A stretch of DNA of 64,000 nucleotides from Fragum whitleyi (taxonomy: Eukaryota > Mollusca > Bivalvia > Cardiida > Cardiidae): assembly GCA_948146395.1 (NCBI GenBank), contig OX411543.1, forward strand, positions 24,732,526 through 24,796,525, given 5' to 3'. Position numbers and translations under genes: made by a program. Under the pieces are notes generated by a model, which searched no databases, was not told the origin of the DNA, and saw only the letters and a list, made by a program, of their open reading frames with translations. Positions 60,344-64,000 of this stretch are shown here, piece after piece. The first letter of the stretch is position 1; each line of letters opens with the position of its first letter.

Positions 60344-61645
60344 TGTGAGGAATGGGTCCTCTTGAGGTGTTTATCCCTTGGAATGAAAACTGACTAGGTT
60401 GCTACATGTATCTATAGATACCTGTTAAGTTCACATGCACTTGTTTTGATTTTCACTAACATTGAATTACCAGACGCACAGGCCTGACGATTTGTTATGG
60501 CTATTCTATATTGTTTCATAATGTTATATTTGTGTTTTTATGAATGAATTGTATACACTCTCGATAGTTTAAGAAGCTTTCAGTGGTCGATTCTTTACGC
60601 ACATTAACTTTTATGCACTTTACTTTCAATATTGAGAAGTTCCTCAGAGACAAGTAATTTCTTCTTGAATTTACGTTTTTGTCACCTCTGGTCTCAAACC
60701 AGTCCTTTACTAGCTAATTGAATGTGTTAATTATAGTTAAACTCTTGATTTATTCGATCTTTGTAAGTTTTAGAAGGCTTAGTTATAGTTCCATTTTGTG
60801 GGGTTTGGTGAGGTGACCTTTTCCTGTGAGGAGTTAAACATGAGGAGTTTACTCATGAGGATTTCTCTCGGCCTAGGGCCGTGAGGAATGACTCCTCACA
60901 CGGAAACGTCCGAACGGCAAATTCTCCTCACGGGTAGCATCCGGAATCCTCACGGTGAGGATTCCGACTGCTGCACGCGCACATTACCGCAATCCGACCT
61001 GGCGCGACTATAAATACCGGCGCCGTGAGGATTCGTCACCTCACTTCACTTCCGAAATTTCTGGGCTCCGTCACGCTTTTCTTAGGAAAACTTTAATCTT
61101 AGGAAATCTTTAAAATTCGAGTAATTATTAGGTAACAATGCTATTTTTATTAATTATTATCTGCATTTACTAACTTTTAACTGGAAATTATCATGTTTCT
61201 TTATAAATCGCTCTTAAGAAGTTAGCGATTCTCGCGTTAGACATTTAAGGCCGTAACTTAGCCTTCTTTAACGTAATATCTTTGTGTAAATTGACTGTCT
61301 TCAGATGTATTGCATTTTAGATTAAGTAATTCTAACGAGAGATTGTCAGTTGTTCGTTATTAAAACGTTGTTAAACCGAAAGGGCTGTCTCTTAGTCCTC
61401 TTTTACTTTCCAAATATTTAACTTAGTCTTGATAATGCGTGCGTCTGGAGGTCGTTAGACCCCTCTCTCCCTTGCTCCTATAACGGATAACCCGTCGTGT
61501 AGGGATCTCGTTCCCAGAGGTCCCTGGTGATTCCTTTCCTTTTGGACCCAGGCCAGGCCGCACTCTACCAATTTGATTCCCGAGTCCAGGAAATGACCCG
61601 TACCATAGTCGTCGTTTAGTAGGGTCCAGAAGGAGGGGCATTACA
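60344..61645 (+). repeat. 3' LTR (1.30 kb, uninterrupted)
   Basis: It starts TGTGAGGAATGGGTCCTC and ends GGGGCATTACA. It carries the GTGAGGA cluster (about 60825-60972) and TATAAATA (61009-61016). It preserves the empty site CTTAGTTA of the hAT-like insertion at about 60778. Confidence 0.95.
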
Positions 61646-64000
61646 CAGCTTACCGGCATGCAGAGCCAAAATATCAATTTAGTGATACAGAAATATGCTC
61701 TATATAGGTCATTTTTGTTATTTGGTCCTTGGTAGTGACCTAACTGACCTTGCCCTAAAAGCTCTTGAGAATTTTTTTGTTTCTATGTAAGTTGGTATAC
61801 GGCTGGACAGAGTCCGATTATGACCACATGCTATGACAACATTTAGTATAGGTCCACTGAATGATGTCACATACCAAATATGAAAGCTGTCTGCCTTCAT
61901 ATTTCAGAAAAAGAGACTTTTTCAGACTTTGTTCTTTGTTTCTATGTAAACCAGAAAGCGCTCAAATATGTAAACTGGTAGCCCACTTTTTGTCCAGCGC
62001 AGCTAAAAAGGTATGGCAGTGATCATTTCCTGATCTTGTAATATTTTCTGTGACTGCTGACAAAACAGTCCGCTACAAAAGAAGCACACAGAAATAAGCT
62101 ACTAATTTTTTTTTTTGTTTTTTTTTTTTTTTTTTTTTTTAAACATTTTTTTAGAGAAAAGGCCAACCGAATCCAGTTTTCAACCGATCACAAATTTGTG
62201 GCGAAAAATCTTTTAAATGGTCACCCAAACTTAATACGTGTGAGTTTGGTTGAAACTCACCCCATAGTTTTTGAGGCGAAGAAATGAAGAAAATGTGGCT
62301 CCCACGCAATGCCATTATTCCAAGTGGAATTCGACCAGTGAAGCTAAAATTGGTATCCAATGTGTTTTTCTAACCGAACACCGTATGTGCATGCAAAGCG
62401 GGAAATAGTTTCTATTAGTTTGCAAGCGATTTGTTATCCTTAACGCATGGCAGGAAGGTTTGTTATACTAGTATTCAGTATGAACATAGTCTCAAAAGGA
62501 ATAGCATTGATGAAAATTCAAAACACCGTAACTACAGCTTAAGACGGTAATGCGGTACTTTTCAAAAAACGTCACCCTCTGAGTTTTTTTGATAAACTTG
62601 TCATTACAAGACACCTTACACGCACCATCGTTATACCTTATATCAAAATAACGCTTAAACCATGGCCAATTTATACGTCACACTTTAATTTCAAACTATT
62701 TTGGTACAAGTTCGTAAAAAGGAGTTTCAATGTGAATTTTATGCGAAAAAACGCGTGTAACATTTTACACGAAAGTATCACTGAACGACACACATCTTAT
62801 ATTTTAAACAGTTTAATAATGTTTCAACTGCTTGAAAATATATTAAAATTGAACTGGCATGACATCCAGCAATTTTACCAATGGAGATCGAATTTTAACC
62901 ACAAATAAGAAAAATACCGTTTTATGTTTAAGAAAAGGTGAAACGTAACATCAAGCTTTAAGACGCCGAAAATATAACTATTTTCTTTTATATTTTCATT
63001 AAAAATTGATTAATTGCAACCAAACTTAAAATTAAAAATATTATTTTTCTGAATTTCTTAAAATATGTAAATATGTAAATAAAAATCAATTTGAATTTTA
63101 AACGGAAAATTAATAAGCTGAAATTCTTGTGGAACGAATGTTTTTCAGGATGTTAAATAATTTTTTTTCATTTTAAATACGCTAATAATAGCAAATCCTT
63201 TATTCATACGATAATTAAATTTTAGCTAAGAAATATTATTTTTCTCTTGATAATCATATTGAAATTTCAAGGAAAAATATTTACAAATAAAAGAGATGTT
63301 GATATTAGTGCGTGTGGAACGATTTCTAAAAAAACGCGCATTTTTACAGCGACGTTGAGTTTGTTTCGTTGAATTATAAAACCGACGCGCCTTCAGACGT
63401 TGATAAAAATCAACAATGTCAAGGAAAATAAGAAAATAAAAAGAAAGCGAAACACCATCCGAGAAGAATATATTTTGGAAGTGACGATGCGAGTAGGGGG
63501 AAGAGAAGAACCAAATATAAATATGAGGATCAACATAGCCCGAATCGCTCATGTTACTTTGATAGCAAAAATGAATGTTGAATACATTTTTCGCGAAGAC
63601 TTGCGAGGGAAAAGAGGCGAGTTTTAATTTTTTAAAAATGACTATATATTCTGATTTTGCTATTGCTACGTAGAGAGAGTTAGCAATATAATAATTACGT
63701 TAACTTTTTTCCGAAAAAACGCTACACCATCGACTTTCGCTATTTTGACGTTACATTTTGGTGCCGCATCACCGTGCGCGACGTCTGAATAAGCTGTTGT
63801 TTCACTGTTATGATCATTAATCAACGACATTTTTCGAGAGAGGATTTATTTCTAAAACGCACTTGTGTTAAATGCGCAATGGTTGTTATGCCCTTGGGTT
63901 TCAACCAATTTCTTCAATTTCAGCATTTATTTTCTACTTCTTCTTGTTGTAAATAATCGACTATATAGTACAGAAAAGGTCTAAAAAAACTTTTTATGTA
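61646..64000. other. AT-rich flank without identified gene
   Basis: 61680-62080 contains phrases such as GACCTAACTGACCTTGCCC and GTCCACTGAATGATGTCACA that look like diffuse dispersed repeat. 62108-62140 is a poly-T run. 62378-62450 has a weak FB-family remnant (GTGCATGCAAAGCGGG). 62580-64000 is very AT-rich; open frames at 63226-63552 and 63400-63627 overlap on opposite strands, have no recognisable domain, and are not called. Confidence 0.45.

Larger units (their letters stand above)
49082..61645 (+). mobile_element. Ty3/Gypsy LTR retrotransposon with a third, zinc-finger ORF
   Basis: The whole element is 12.56 kb. The LTRs start TGTGAGGAATGGG and end GGGGCATTACA. The flanks share CAGC (4 bp; ACAGC if the terminal A is counted as flank), the likely target duplication. 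Internal order: leader, gag, -1 frameshift signal, protease, RT, RNase H, integrase (the Ty3/Gypsy order), ORF3, purine tract. The LTRs differ at only about ten positions that I could see by eye over 1.3 kb, so insertion is recent. Despite this, gag has two frame breaks and protease one stop. Confidence 0.95.

Noticed and set aside
63226..63627. Overlapping open frames near the right end
   Set aside because: They are on opposite strands over the same AT-rich bases, with no motif or neighbouring exon.

Overview
This is an AT-rich piece of an animal nuclear genome, most likely from a lophotrochozoan and probably a marine mollusc. That reading rests on four things: an intronless Toll-like-receptor ORF of the multiple-cysteine-cluster type, tRNA-headed SINEs, decayed CR1/jockey-like LINEs, and a Ty3/Gypsy element of invertebrate type. 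The species call is an inference. I see no bacterial operons, no CRISPR array and no rRNA gene.

Layout. At 0.2-9 kb there is a mosaic of small inverted-repeat elements, SINE pieces and a LINE inserted inside another LINE. At 9.8-12.5 kb on the minus strand lies the only convincing host gene, a Toll-like receptor of about 903 residues (signal peptide, LRRs with two cysteine clusters, one membrane span, a divergent TIR domain, a long polar tail). It is closely bracketed by two different MITEs. At 12.6-49 kb there is almost wall-to-wall non-autonomous DNA. The commonest family is a foldback MITE of about 440 bp with Tc1/mariner-like ends (TA, then CAGTTA) and a 72-bp palindrome at its centre; I count about 20 copies. 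Other families (ATATGTGACCCGTCACGC ends, GGGGYC ends, hairpins, tRNA-headed SINEs) are nested in each other. At 22.4-28.7 kb there is a large inverted pair of tandem arrays built around a GGCAGCCAT core. At 37.5-37.9 kb a 406-bp miniature LTR element (TRIM) with a tRNA-like segment in its LTRs sits cleanly inside a MITE copy.

At 49.1-61.6 kb there is a 12.5-kb Ty3/Gypsy retrotransposon with 1.3-kb LTRs. Its 5' LTR is itself interrupted by a 1.15-kb hAT-like element with an exact 8-bp target duplication. Internally it carries gag (two frame breaks), a textbook -1 frameshift signal (GGGAAAC, 7-nt spacer, hairpin), protease (one in-frame stop), RT-RNase H-integrase (open), and an intact third ORF in the env position. 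That third ORF encodes not an envelope but a protein with two C2H2 fingers, an acidic/proline-rich middle and an SV40-like nuclear localisation motif. The LTR holds a cluster of palindromic GTGAGGA/TCCTCAC words just upstream of a TATA box. Together these suggest, as a hypothesis, a retrotransposon that carries its own transcription factor and the sites for it. This is the best candidate here for an undescribed system.

At 61.6-64 kb there is AT-rich sequence with diffuse repeats and no recognisable gene. Copy counts and boundaries of repeats were read by eye and should be taken as good to a few bases at the sharp ends and tens of bases elsewhere.
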